Below, piece after piece: positions 9,283-20,066 of a stretch of DNA of 27,300 bases (within the stretch, counting starts at the first letter, position 1; the number at the start of each line of letters is the position of its first letter). Origin of the DNA: Actinidia chinensis. Its lineage: Eukaryota; Streptophyta; Magnoliopsida; Ericales; Actinidiaceae. Made by a program: the position numbers and the translations under genes. A model generated the notes under the pieces. It was not told the DNA's origin, did not search any database, and saw only the letters and a list, made by a program, of their open reading frames with translations. The stretch spans positions 1 to 27,300 of the forward strand of contig VIGQ01000656.1 of the NCBI GenBank assembly GCA_009663005.1, written 5' to 3'.

Positions 9283-9465
9283 GTTTCTTGTAATCTAACT
9301 GAAAACAGGAGTTTTTCCTTTAGGCGATACCTAGAGAAACAGAAAAAAGAAAAAGAAAAAGGAAGAGAAGGAGAATAATCACAATATATTCAGCGATGGC
9401 TTATGTTTGTTCCTTTAGGAAAAGTAAAAAGACAAGATGAGGGAGATCCCAGGTAAATTTCAAGT
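9283..9465. promoter_or_regulatory. Duplicated 5' flank of receptor copy 2
   Basis: Matches 2946-3120 in the same order of short blocks, with an extra A/G-rich stretch near 9335-9375. Homology between the two copies fades beyond about 9465, giving the right edge of the duplicated unit. Probable 5' UTR/promoter. Confidence 0.5.
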
Positions 9466-10075
9466 TAATTCCTAGGGTGTAAATTATAATAAGTATCTTG
9501 AGATTGAAAAGGGCATAGTTTTTACATTTTGTGCATTTCTGCATCAAGGTTTGGCTTTGGGCATTTGACCCATTCATCCTCTTTATAATATCTAATAATA
9601 ATATTATTATAATAGTATCTTGAGACTGGACTACATGGAGAGCAGGACCCAAATCTGTAATACTAATATTCATGGTTCTAAGAATTGGATTAATCCGAAC
9701 CATTGGTAAATATGGGAAACACCCCAGAAACAAGGGTCTGGTTTCTGGTTCCTTTTGACACAAAACCCAGTTAATCCATTTTCCACCACTAACGACCCCT
9801 AATCCATCACCACCTCCACCAAGTTTTTTTCTCACCATATCACCAGCCATTGCTCCACCCTCCGCAGTAGCCGTCACCCCTTCCTCAATCTCCCCTGCTG
9901 GCGACAACGCCCTCTTCCACATTACCCGATCACCTAAGCTCCTCCCCTCCTTCCTAGACACACCGCACAGCCCTCACCCCAGCCTCTCCATAGTCGCCGC
10001 CATACCCACCATTTTAATATTTTTTGATAATACCCATTACTCACCATTGTTCCACTAAAATATCTAATGCTCATT
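9466..10075. other. Spacer between receptor copy 2 and Copia element, with a doubtful 186-codon ORF
   Basis: The longest open frame of the window (minus, 9401-9961, 186 codons) lies mostly here. Its start is Gly/Arg-rich (KKLGGGGDGLGVVSGG), its end is a hydrophobic Ile/Leu run, and it overlaps the duplicated 5' flank of copy 2. It matches no family I know and codon content follows local base bias, so I regard it as chance. A short direct repeat (AGTATCTTGAGA-TG) occurs near 9492 and 9615, flanking an AATAATATTATTATAAT tract. Confidence 0.4.
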
Positions 10076-10500
10076 TGGTTGGGGAAAATTACGCAGATTT
10101 TCCTATAAGTCCAAATTATGTGGGAGTTGCGAAAAATAGCGAAAAACCACTACACAAATTTTGATAACGTAGTTCGCCAATTGTGCCACGTCCTCCGGAC
10201 CTGCTGCAGCATCCGTTTTAACTAAGGGAGAAAAAATACAATTGTTTACAACACTTACAACTCAACACCCACTCTTAAGCTTTCCTTAAACTCTCTCTAA
10301 CTCTCTGCAATTGATGGTCTTACATGAGGGCTAAGGGTTTATATAGGCTTCAAAACCATGGTTTGGTGAAACTTATGTAAAGAAAAAATTGGCAATGGTT
10401 AAGGCACCTCCATTGACAATTGGCCTAAGTTAGTCACCTACATTTTTGCCCCCAAAAATGGTTGTTGGCCAAATTTTTTGACTAGCCAATTTTCTTGACA
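10076..10500 (-). repeat. Copia 3' LTR
   Basis: Aligns along its whole length with 14736-15149, including CGGACCTGCTGC, AAGGGAGAAAAAATACAA, a TTTATAT-containing block and the CCCCAAAAATGG block. It ends with CTTGACA at 10500. Differences from the other LTR are mainly one- to three-base indels with fewer substitutions. Confidence 0.88.
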
Positions 10501-10512
10501 ATCTCCCACTTG
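10501..10512 (-). other. Copia polypurine tract
   Basis: The minus strand reads AAGTGGGAGAT directly before the TGTCAAG start of the 3' LTR. This purine-rich run at the expected place serves as the plus-strand primer. Confidence 0.65.
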
Positions 10513-10519
10513 AAGACTG

Positions 10520-11080
10520 ATTTCAATCTGTCTTCACACTTGCTCTATATGCAGGCAGAGCTCTCCGTCCTTGTTACTCTTAGCAAGCGCAACTGCAGTG
10601 GAACATACTTCAGTTTGTCGTAGCCACCGTCTTTGTCAACATATCTGCTGGATCTTTTGCTTCCTGATCTTCTATCTTCTCATTATTACACCTCATCTTC
10701 CAATATATCTGATGAGTATAACGAAGTCAATAATGCCTTGGTTCTGTAATGAATGCTGAATTCGTCGCCAAGTGTATCGTCACTCTGACTATCACTGTGC
10801 AAAACATCTTCTTCTGTTTGAATCCCAACTCAGTTAACAAACAAACTTTGAAAGTCCATATCATCTCTTACTAATGCTTCAGTTTAACTGCCTACATCTA
10901 CCAGCCTCTGTAGTGGATAAGTAACAATCTTTTGTAAACTGCGACCTCAACTAACAGTTTGTAAGTACCGAACAGTGAATATATAACCGGTGGTCTTCGT
11001 TCGGTGTCGACTTCACCTCCAAGTCTCGTCTACATAGCCTTGTAACTTTTAACTCAACCCTTACCAAAGTACAAACAACT
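10520..11080 (-). pseudogene. Copia RNase H
   Basis: The minus strand reads GYVDxD-type residues near 11025, a TTGYIFTV segment near 10975-10995, LQKIVTYPLQRL near 10910-10945, LHSDSQS near 10775-10800 and IHYRTKALL near 10715-10750. These match the ADW-STSGYVF, QKIVTLSTTEAEY, DNQSA and RTKHID blocks of Copia RNase H. Confidence 0.72.
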
Positions 11081-11099
11081 TCTCTGTGGATGCCTTGTA

Positions 11100-11900
11100 G
11101 AGACTTCAAATTCACTTTACAAAAAATACACATACACAACATCTTCCCAATGAGCTTTTCCTGGATTTGACATAAACCTCCAACCTGCTAACCACTTCCC
11201 ACTGCATGTGCAATATCTGGTCGCGTACAGACCATTGCGTACATCCAACTTCCATGGCTGAGGCGTAAGGAACCTTAGCCATAATCTTTCTCTTCTCTGT
11301 CTGAGGGGACTGATCCTTGGATGAAGCGAAGTGACTTTGCCAAGGTGTGCTGACTGCTGGCGTCGCCCATGTTGAATCTCTGTAAAAACACGTTTGAATG
11401 TACTCTGCCTGAGTAAACTGTAAAATCCGCCTCTCTGTTTATCTCTTGTGATTTGCATTCCAAGAATCTTCTTTGCTGGACCCAAGTCTTTTGCATGTCA
11501 AACTCCTTTGACAATTGCTGCTTCATTCAAAAACCTTCTGATATCCCATATCTGAACCTGCGACTTAACCATTCCATAACATAAGGAAGTAAAATGAATA
11601 TAATTAGACCCTGTATCTCGTGAAGTAGCCAACAAACTTTGTGTTCGCGTTGCACTTTTGAAACTTCCTTGTGCTGAAGCCCGTCCACCCTTTTTGTACG
11701 CATGTCTTGGGGCTTGTTTCAGGCCATACAAACTCCTCTTAAATTCTGCCACCATGTTTTCCCTTCCTTTCTTTCTTAGAAACCTTCTGGGCTGGTGCTG
11801 TATATCTCCTCATCTAAGTCCCGTACAGAAATGCAGTCTTTACGTCTAAACTGTTCAAGATAAAGATCTTTCAATGGCAGACAATACTCAACACTGTCTG
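11100..11900 (-). pseudogene. Copia reverse transcriptase
   Basis: Minus-strand blocks: FKRSLYGLKQAPR at about 11700-11745, DIRRFLNEAAIVK near 11510-11555 (in place of the usual helix after the active site), KEFDMQKTW at 11485-11510, GPAKKILGMQITRDKQ at 11435-11485, LQRFNM near 11365 and RFMSNPGKAHWE at 11145-11185. These are hallmark Copia RT segments in the right order. The YVDDM-type active site is not readable without correction. Confidence 0.8.
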
Positions 11901-12499
11901 ATAGTATTTAGTTTTACTACACGGAGCAAAATGTCGGTGTAGTCCACTCCTTCCTTCTGCTGGAATCCTTTGACGACAGTCGGGCTTTTGTATCTTTGTT
12001 AGAAACCATCATGCTCCTCTTTCACCACGGTAACACCCATTTGGGGATTATGAAGTGCCTTCTCCCCATGGTAACTCAACTAGTTCCCTGTCCTGGTTGG
12101 AGATTAGAGACTTCATCTCATCTTTCATGGCAAGTTCCCACTTGCTAGCAATCTCCAAGTCTGACAGTCTTCTCACATAGCATTCAGGCCTCTCCTCCAT
12201 CGTCACAATAAATATTCATATATCTCCTGTTAGCTGCACACGATGCGTGAAGACCTTCTCATAAGGAGCTGGAGTAGGAGGCTGTTGGTGTGTCGGACTG
12301 CTGTCGCACTACTCGGTCCAATTATTTCCTCCTTATGCTGAGGCCTTGTGTACAATCGGCTCCGTCATGGGACTATCTTGGGACATCATCCTACATCTGC
12401 AAATGCGGGGGGTCACTCTGCTCTGAGTCGCTGGAGTCGATTTTATGTCCTGTCCTTTGTACATCATTCTTTCGTTGAAAATCACACTCTGCTGCGGAT

Positions 12500-13400
12500 C
12501 ACCTTCCTTGTTTTCGTCATCCCAATGCGGTAGCCAAATTCATCTCGCATAGCCGATGAAGGTGCATTTTTAGATTTGGGATTCCAAGCTTTCCTTCTGC
12601 CTTGATCACTGATATGCACATATGCTACACAACCGAAAACTTTTAGATGTGATAGTTTTACCCTCTTTTCCGCTCCATACCTCCTCTGGTATTCTGTGCT
12701 CTAATGGAACCGATGGGCCTCGTTTGATCAAGTAGCTGCTGTGTTGACTGCTTCTGCCCAGAACTGCTTTGGTAGACCTGACTGTATACGATGCCCTAGC
12801 TTTTTTCTGTCACAGTCGGTTTCCATACGCTTCAGCTACACATTGTGTTGAGGCGTAACCCGCAACGGTTTCTCATCCATTCTTATCTCCGTAACTCTAT
12901 CAAACTTCTTGAATCTGTTTCTCATATTCACCACCATTGTCGTTCTGAGCTTTTTTAATCTTCAGACTTGTCTCCCATTCCGCAACCATAAGCTTCCATC
13001 TTTCCCTGAAAAGCTTCAACACACTTCTGCCTATGCTTTAGAAAGTAACCCATACCTTTTCGAGAGTGATCATCGATGAAGTCACGAAGTAAGTGGTTTT
13101 TTCCACACCAATGGATGGAAATGGTCGTTGGCCCCCCAAACATCAGCAGTGAAACAAGCTCTAACCTTTCCTCTTTGGGGTTCTGCTCTGGCCCCTTGTC
13201 TGAAAGCTAACCCTCTCTCTTCTGCTTGCCAATATGGCAATCCTCACACGTGTCTATCTCAATGATTTTAGACTTGAAGTTTTCCCTTGGAGTGCATATT
13301 TTGCATCCCCTTCCAACTCATATGGCCTAGTCTCTGTACCACCTATTGAATTTTCGTTTCCTGCTGCAACTGTCAATGAACAGCGCTCCTCCGCTGTCAT
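12500..13400 (-). pseudogene. Copia integrase
   Basis: The clearest block on the minus strand is FIDDHSRKGMGYFLKHRQ at about 13030-13090, the conserved FIDD-SR-WVYFLK segment of the Copia integrase core. It is followed by VEAFQGKMEA (about 13005). Downstream pieces continue towards 12550 but are badly frame-broken. The enzyme would insert the cDNA. Confidence 0.75.
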
Positions 13401-13639
13401 GTAAAGAGTACCACTCTTTTTGCCTCGACAACGTCATGCAACCCTTTGAAAATCTTCCAGTTTTCACCATGGAATATCGTGTGGTAGCCTTCGCTAGCTA
13501 CTGCCCACGAGATTAAGTTCTTTCTCAGGTCGGAATATGCCTGACATCCCTTCAGCTCCCAAACAGATCCGTTCACTTAATCTTTACTACAACATACAAA
13601 CCTTTAACCGATAACAGCACAAGCTTGATCATCAACCAA

Positions 13640-13900
13640 GGTATACATTTCCAGGTTTTCCGGGGACATACCCCCACCTCTCTAAGAATTTCTTTCTACT
13701 AGCGAGTAGCGTGGGAATGATGCTTCCATAGTCTAATACCCAAGACTCTTTTCCTTGCTCTCCAAGAGCATATCAACAGCATCATCTTTTCCTGAGGTGG
13801 AAGTAACATTTGCCCTGCTTCCGCCTCTTTGGGTCCTTCCTTTACTCCTGCACTGATTTTGTTGTAAGTGCCCGTCTTCCCACAATTCCACGACTCGACG
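13640..13900 (-). pseudogene. Copia zinc knuckle and protease
   Basis: The minus strand reads SWNCGKTGTYNK near 13850-13895, a damaged CCHC knuckle. WVLDYGSIIPT at about 13705-13745 corresponds to the WVLDSG(A/S) aspartic-protease active site, with Tyr where Ser is expected. Confidence 0.55.
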
Positions 13901-14690
13901 TTCTTTCGAGCTATGGGAATTATGGTGGGATTCCTGGATTTTGGACCTCCTGTCCTTTGATCTAACCCTCGGTAATTAAATCTCCCATGTCATTCCCCTC
14001 TGGTTGATTTTCCTTCCGTCTTGACTCTGTATGCAAAACTGAAGAGGTGAGGATTCACCACGACTCTCTCCGTCGGATCTCTTCACTGAGAACCATATCA
14101 CGAATATCGTTAATTTTAACTTTGCTTCCCGACGATCTACTCACAATTCACAGCCGTTACAGTATCATTTCCACTTTCTGGGAGAAAGACAAAAGTATCA
14201 ATGCGCGTACTCTTCATCAACTTCAATTTCAACTGAACTCAATTGGGTTGTGACTGTATTGAGTTTCATTGAGATGTTTTGAGCTACCGATGCCCCTTCC
14301 CGTCCATCCGCAAATTGAATAAACCGCCTCATCACGTGAAACTTTGTTAGAGGCTGATGGCTTTCTCATACAACTGGAGAGAGCCGCCATAAGACCCGCC
14401 GTGGTCTTATTCCTTTGTCTATGTTTGAAAGCAACATTGCGAGATACGTCAATCGGATAACTCCTAGGGCTTGTCTGTCAAGAAGAGTCACCAGTCTTCA
14501 TCTTTCATACCCTCTGCTTCTCTTTGAGAGAGTTTGATAAAGTTTTTGTCTGGTATAGATAATCTTCGCTCTGCATCTTTCCAGAACCCGAAATCTGCGC
14601 AAATCGAACTTCCGAGTTTTTCATCACTTTACTTCGTCTGCAGCCATCGCTCCGACGCTTCCCACGCAAAATTGACTTCCTGTTGGATCG
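13900..14690 (-). pseudogene. Copia gag (capsid) region
   Basis: Minus strand: a start region near 14640 (MAADEVKVMKNSEV after correction), LLDRQALGVIRLTY at about 14440-14490, then TTAGLMAALSS near 14370-14400 and KPSASNKV near 14340. A HLNE-type segment follows near 14220-14240. This is the UBN2-type gag pattern of plant Copia elements, which forms the particle. Several frames are used. Confidence 0.68.
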
Positions 14691-14717
14691 TTTCTGTCGA
14701 CTGACAGAATTCACTCA

Positions 14718-14733
14718 CCAAGGCTCTGAACCA
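14718..14733 (-). other. Copia primer-binding site (initiator Met-tRNA)
   Basis: The minus strand reads TGGTTCAGAGCCTTGG two bases inside the 5' LTR, one base short of the usual TGGTATCAGAGC core of plant Copia elements. The position fixes the element's orientation. Confidence 0.75.
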
Positions 14734-14735
14734 GT

Positions 14736-15149
14736 TGTTGGGAAATTCCGCAGATTCCTATAGTCAATTAGTGGGAATGCCGAAAATAGCGAAAACCCAC
14801 ACACACGTTGATAACGGAGTTTCGGCATTGTGCCTACGTCTCCGGACCTGCTGCCGATCGTTTTTACTAAGGGAGAAAAAATACAAGTGTTTACACACCG
14901 TACAACTCACAACCCACTCTAAGCTTTTCTCTTAAACTCCTCTCTAACTCTCTCAATTTGATTGTCTTACAAAATGAGGGCTAAAGGGTTTATATTAGCT
15001 TCAAAACCATTGTTTGGTGAAATTAGGTAAAGAAAAAAGGGCAATGGTTAGGCACCTTCCATTGACAATTGCCTAAGTAGGCAGCCTACATTTTTGACCC
15101 CCAAAAATGGTTTGTTGGCCAAATTTTTTGACTATCAATTTTCTTGACA
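14736..15149 (-). repeat. Copia 5' LTR
   Basis: Starts TGTTGGGAAA and ends TTGACA on the plus strand, so on the element strand it is TG...CA. It is 414 bp against 425 bp for its partner. The element promoter would lie here, on the minus strand. Confidence 0.88.
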
Positions 15150-15899
15150 CAATTTAACACAAGCCCTCTTTAATAAATTAGCAATTCAGATCTGCTATTA
15201 TAACAACGAAGAAAGAAAAAACACTTGGCAAATAGTAGAGAAAAAGAAACAAACAGATGGCCTTCATTGATTACATAATTTACTCACCAAACAATCGAAT
15301 TCTGTGAAGCTCAGAAAAGACAAGATCGAAGAAACTTACCTAATTTACACAACACCGATTGATTCACGATCGATCTCCATTTGCTTGCTTATTGGGAAAT
15401 GAGGTGTCCAAGTCACATTGGTTTCAATTAGAAGCTCCCGATTTTCCTTCACAGTTTTTTCCTTTAGGCATCTTAGGAGTGTGTTTAACATGAAGAGAGA
15501 GTAATTGAGAGGTTGGTTATTTTATTTGTGGCAAAGTCTACCATAAAATACTTTTGTATTATCCTTGATAAATTGTGGTGAATGTTGATTGTTGTAGTAT
15601 TTCTTTTTACGATCAAGTGTGATGATATTGAGAGTTTGTGATAAATTTTAACCGTGACTATTTCCGAGGGAGTAGATTTCTCCACTAATTAAAATCCACA
15701 TTGTTAACTGAGTTCACGTGATACATGGAATATATTTATTTCTTATTTAAAAGATATTGGATATCTCAGAATAAAATTCATTTTTATTGTCCAATTTGAA
15801 CTTACTTGAACTATTTTTTTTTAAACGTAAGATTAAATTATCCAATTAAACTTGAAATACAATAACAATCCGTGCAGCAAAATGTAAATACCCTACGAC
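15150..15899. other. Spacer right of the Copia element, with a possible split exon
   Basis: On the minus strand ATGGAGATCGATCG at about 15370-15383 opens a short reading frame followed within 40 bases by ATTAG/GTAAGT (about 15333-15346), a good plant 5' splice site. This could be a first exon of a gene interrupted by the Copia insertion, but the frame meets a stop before the junction and no downstream exon is recognised. The region 15475-15535 is a copy of the repeat at 17672-17752. The remainder is AT-rich without coding signal. Confidence 0.3.
15475..15535. repeat. Short dispersed repeat, copy 1
   Basis: Shares with 17680-17752, in order, GGAGTGT-GTTTA, ATGAAGAGAGA, TAATTTGAG-like and GAGAGGT-GGTTATTTT. 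Probably a fragment of a miniature transposon. Confidence 0.5.
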
Positions 15900-16369
15900 A
15901 ATAGTTTATCATAACCGAACCGATATTGAATCGGTCAAAACACCCCGGTTCAAAACGGTTTACTGGTTCAACCACGTTCAACCGGTTCAACCGGATTTTA
16001 TAATTAATAATAATAAATTTATATTTTTATATAAATAATAAAAAAACATATTTTTTTTACCATTCATAGTAAAACATAATCATAGTAAAAAACCTATTAA
16101 AATTAAAAATTCATTTAAAATTTGGGGTTCAAACCTGTAAAAGTAAAACTTCATTCAAAAGTTTGGGGTCAAACTGTAAAAATTAAAATTTTTAATTTTT
16201 CTGTTAAAAAACCGCTGGTTCAACAGTTAAAAAACTGGCCGTTCGATAAAAAATCGGCCGGTTCAATCGGTTCGCTGCATTTTCGGTAAAATAGTTATAA
16301 CCGAACCGATTTAAGTACCCGATTCCCGTGAACCGTTGAACCGTCGTTCGATCCGGTTTTAATAACTAT
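15900..16369. mobile_element. MITE-like element with AACCGG-rich ends
   Basis: The left end (from 15901) reads ATAGTTTATCATAACCGAACC; the right end, reverse-complemented, reads ATAGTTATTAAAACCGGATC. This is an imperfect terminal inverted repeat of about 35 bp including CGGTTCAA blocks. The interior is AT-rich, with multiple GGTTCAACCGG repeats near both ends (15950-15995 and 16200-16270) and an internal copy of the end motif (ATAGTTATAACCGAACCG, about 16292). No coding signal. Target duplication not evident. Confidence 0.6.
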
Positions 16370-17183
16370 ACCCAAGAGGTTCTATGAAATCGGGATGGAT
16401 TTAACTGCCCAAATCTTTCCTGGTAACTCACGCATAATGACTTATAAATCTAGGCTGAATCAAAACTTGGACACTCTGCGGTTGACTTTCCGCTACGCAT
16501 TGGACTTCATTGATTCCTATTATTCCTGATAAATTTTAGGTTTCGATGGATCCAATGTTGGCCAGTCTCCAAGAGGTGTTCTTAATAATAAAAAAATTCT
16601 TTCTGGTTAGTTGGCATTTAATCATTCTTAACTCCTACGCACTGTCAGGCTAAGAAAAGTCCAATACTAGACATCCTCCAACATTCCTTTCCATTCGCAT
16701 TAAAAAATTAAATAATTTTTTAATCTCATTCGTATCAGTCTCATTAAATCTAAGTTAAATTGTAATTCAAAATGACCAATTTATTGTAACTAATTTATGT
16801 TTTTAATACGATACTCCTTAATTTCTCTATTTATTCTCACTCTAATTAAAAAGTATTTTTTTACTATTTATTTTAATTCATTCATTCTCAACGTTTTTTT
16901 CTCTAACAATCATAATTTTTTTTAAAACAATTATAGTTTTCACGGTCCATATTTTTATGTGGCCTCGCAAAAGAACTACGTAGCTCTAATGAATGATATC
17001 TGATTGAAATAATTAAATTTAAAGTTAATTTGATATAATTGTGTGAAAAAATTTTAAAAAAAGATATTTAATAAACTGTAACATGTGCAAATGATTATCT
17101 TTTATTTAGCTGATGGTAGAATGCTAAATTTCTGGATATTTTGGTCATCCTGATGTGGCTGACATTGATAGCTTTTGGCTTTA
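16370..17183. other. AT-rich noncoding DNA
   Basis: Nothing recognised. Runs of A and T, no conserved protein segment on either strand. Confidence 0.4.
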
Positions 17184-17670
17184 GGGGCTCGTTTGGATTA
17201 CGGATAGTATTAAGGAGGATAATTTAAAGGGGGATAACTTTTAGAGGGGATAAATTTTTGGAAAGGGGATAAGTTTTAAAAACTTGGTTTGTATACTTTT
17301 TAGAATGGTGGATAATGTGGAAGAAAAGAAGAAAATATATAAGAAAAACAAAATAGAAATATCTAGATATTAAAAAAATATATTTATAATATATAAGATA
17401 TAATAGATATATATATAAATAACAATATATATTTTGTTTCTCTCCTCTTTTTTTTTTTCTTATTCCCCACTACCCCTTATCCACCCATCTTTTAGTTGGT
17501 TGAGGTCCCTCAAAAATTATCCGTTAAAAAAAAAAACAACATCTCACCTGCTAGGAGAAAAATTATCTGGGGGAAAAATTATCCGCCTGACATAACTATC
17601 CAAAGCTGGATGAAACAATTATCCACAGAAAAAAAATTATCCTCCTTGCATCCACTACCCCAACAACCCC
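17184..17670. mobile_element. Tourist/PIF-like MITE (about 490 bp)
   Basis: The left end TTA then GGGGCTCGTTTGGATTACGG and the subterminal AAGGAGGATAATTT are mirrored at the right end: reverse complement GGGGTTGTTGGGGTAGTGG with AAGGAGGATAATTT. The TIR extends about 40 bp with mismatches. The interior is AT-rich and adds GGATAA/TTATCC motifs. TTA precedes the left end, as in PIF/Harbinger elements; at the right end TTA is absent and GGGGTCTC follows directly. Confidence 0.65.
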
Positions 17671-17671
17671 G

Positions 17672-17775
17672 GGGTCTCTTGGAGTGTTGTTTAGAATGAA
17701 GAGAGACTAATTTGAGGGAGTGATGGTTGAGAGGTGGTTATTTTGAGAAGTGGACAAATGGACCCAAGAGACTTG
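17672..17775. repeat. Short dispersed repeat, copy 2, with inverted ends
   Basis: Bounded by GGTCTCTTGG (17673-17682) and its near inverse CCCAAGAGAC (17763-17772). The internal part matches 15475-15535. Could be a very small MITE abutting the previous element, or the continuation of a larger one. Confidence 0.45.
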
Positions 17776-18074
17776 TTGAATTGCCCGTGGATATTGTAAA
17801 AAGGGTGATAGGGACTTTTTAATTTTGAATTCAAGTTTTAATCAAATAATTCATCGACAGTCAACCATCTCCCCCTCAATTCAACAGGTGAGATAGAAGA
17901 ATTGGTACTTGATTTTCTTGGACTTTAACCACTTTTTTATTGATTTATAAGCAGCTCAAGCTTGGTACTTTATTACAGTTTTTTGCTTGTGGTCAAAAAT
18001 AATATTAAAATTTTGTTTAAAAAATATTTTTTTAAAATTTATTTTAATATTTTTTCAAACTATTTATAAATTTT
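17776..18074. other. AT-rich noncoding DNA
   Basis: No coding signal; long A/T runs from about 18000. The left edge of the segmental duplication lies at or near its end. Confidence 0.35.
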
Positions 18075-19329
18075 TTGGGGTGTACTATAACCGCTTCCTT
18101 ATTTTGTTTATTTTTTGTAAATGAAAAAATAAAACATTGAAAAAAAACTATGCAGACATTTTTTATTTTTTCCTTTTGTACCTATGGAAAAAAAAAGTAC
18201 AAAGTACATTGAGTTTGTTGCTTTAGAATATATTTTTAAAGTCTAGAGAGTCTTCTAATTTTAGTGTCAAAATTTCTCTCCAAATTTTCAGCCGTTTGAT
18301 TTTGGTGGCTTGATTTGCTCACTAGTTTTCATATTATTTTTTTTTGCCTCTCACTAATGGGACCAACAAATCACAATCTCTTTGTTGCCGTGCTCCCGCA
18401 TCTAAACGTTACCCATATTCGTGTTGGCCCAACCCATTTACACCTATAAATAGATTTTTGTTAGGTTGTCAAAGCGCTAAAAATTTCACATAAGCCAGTT
18501 TAATATGCTTGATTAATTTTAAGAGCCACCGAAAAAGTGAGATTTTGAATGGGAATAAAAGAGACACTTTTCGATTACACGACATAAAGAATGAAGCAAA
18601 GTCTATTAGTGATCTCATATGAAGCATTCAATTGAGTTTGATGAGAATGAAAATAATAGAGTGCAAAAAAAATAATATCGTAATTTGTTAATATGAGGTT
18701 AAGTTGAGATTGATGAGAATGATAAAAAAATTATTATCTTTAGCCTGTGTTAAGATTGAAGATTTTACGTGAAAAAAGTTAACAATTCAAAGCTTAGGAT
18801 TTTTGCTTTTATAGTTTTTTTAATAAAATATCTCTCAGAATTGTTGGTCTCAAATCGTTGAAGAATCGGAGAGAATCCAGGTCCTCGAGCATCCGCCTCC
18901 AATCTTCTACTTTTTTTTTTTTTTTTTTAAGGGAATCAAATAAAAATTTAAATTCAAAAAGTGGATGTGAGGGAATTTATTATTTAAAAACCTGTAAGGC
19001 AGCACCCATTTTACCCAAGTAATTGTCTGCCATAGGCACACACCTCCTTAGGAGCCTCGTTTGTTTGCCGAATTGAATAAGGAGTCCCCGGATATAATGT
19101 CGGACTAAATCTATTGTGTAACCGTTTGTTTTGCTCCGGACAAAACTCTATATAAGTGGTAGTTCAGTCTTGTCCCATGGCGTTTGCTAGGCAATCGGAC
19201 TGGACAAATAAAAGAAATGAACCAACATACCCCTTCATTTATTAATTTGGTAAAAAAAATTTTTTAAAAAAAAACATTAACCGTTTTCTGAAAAAAAACT
19301 TTTTTAAAAAATATAAAATATAATTTTAA

Positions 19330-19860
19330 AATATATATTTTGATTAAAAATTTTAACTTTTTTGTTTTCTCTTAACGAGATTAAGACTAAAAAAATTTTG
19401 TAAATTTTTTATTTAATTATAAAATAATTTATAAAAATTATGTTTTCTGAAAAAATATTATTTTTAAAAAAATAACTTTATTTTGTTTAAAAAATAAATT
19501 GTTCTCAATAAATATATTTTCAAAACGATTTTGTTTAATATTTTTTTTTCGATTAAATATTTTTTTAAAAAATATTTTTATAAAAATATCAAAAATAATA
19601 CTTTTGAAATATAGATTTCGATTAAAATTTTAAACTCTTTTGTTTTCTCTTAACGAGATAAATTAAAGATATAAAATTGTTTATTTAATTTAATAAAATA
19701 ATTTATAAAATTATTATTTCGGAAAAAATTATTATTTTTTAAAAAACTAACTTTATTTTTTATAAAAATAAATTATTATATTTTTGTAAAATTGTTCTCA
19801 TAAATAGTAATTTCAATATTTGTTTACTATATTTTTTTTGATTAAAGTGATTTTAAAAAA
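19330..19860. repeat. Diverged tandem duplication inside the Harbinger-like element
   Basis: About 280 bp is present twice (roughly 19330-19600 and 19605-19860). Both halves carry GATTAAAA-TTTTAA, TTTTGTTTTCTCTTAACGAG, TTTATTTAATT-AAAATAATT and GTTCTCA-TAAATA in the same order. Confidence 0.6.
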
Positions 19861-19999
19861 ATATTTTTTTAGAAAACGTTAATTTTTAACATAAAAAGCT
19901 TGTTTATCCAAAAAAAAACTGATAAAAAAATTAATTTAATAGAATAAAAATAAAAAAATTATTTAAAAAAACTTATAAAAAAATAAAAAATAAAAAATA

Positions 20000-20066
20000 A
20001 AAATGAAAGAGATAGGAGAGAGAGAAAGGGGAGAGAGAGAGGAGAGAGAGAGGGTGGAGAGAGGAA
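20000..20066. repeat. GA-rich microsatellite
   Basis: A run of GAGAGA/GGAGAG units near the right end of the Harbinger-like element. Confidence 0.7.

Larger units (their letters stand above)
10076..15149 (-). mobile_element. Full-length Ty1/Copia LTR retrotransposon
   Basis: Two direct LTRs (10076-10500 and 14736-15149) bound about 4.2 kb of interior. On the minus strand the right LTR is 5'. Next to it is a primer-binding site complementary to initiator Met-tRNA (14718-14733), and next to the left LTR a purine-rich tract (10501-10512). Interior domains in element order are gag, a zinc-knuckle remnant, protease, integrase, reverse transcriptase and RNase H; having integrase before RT defines Copia. 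LTRs begin TG and end CA. The flanks TCATT (10071-10075) and CAATT (15150-15154) are a near match to a 5-bp target duplication. All domains are frame-broken as sequenced, so no active polyprotein is readable. Total length of about 5.1 kb is normal for an autonomous plant Copia. Confidence 0.88.

Noticed and set aside
9401..9961. 186-codon minus-strand ORF, longest in the window, as a new gene
   Set aside because: No known domain, biased composition, and overlap with the duplicated 5' flank of receptor copy 2. It looks like a chance frame.
13600..14700. Nucleic-acid-binding host gene suggested by the zinc-knuckle-like segment
   Set aside because: It lies between gag and protease in the Copia interior and is explained by that element.
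19240..20000. Array of AT-rich repeats as a CRISPR-like or satellite array
   Set aside because: Only two diverged long units exist inside a transposon; there are no regular short repeats with unique spacers.
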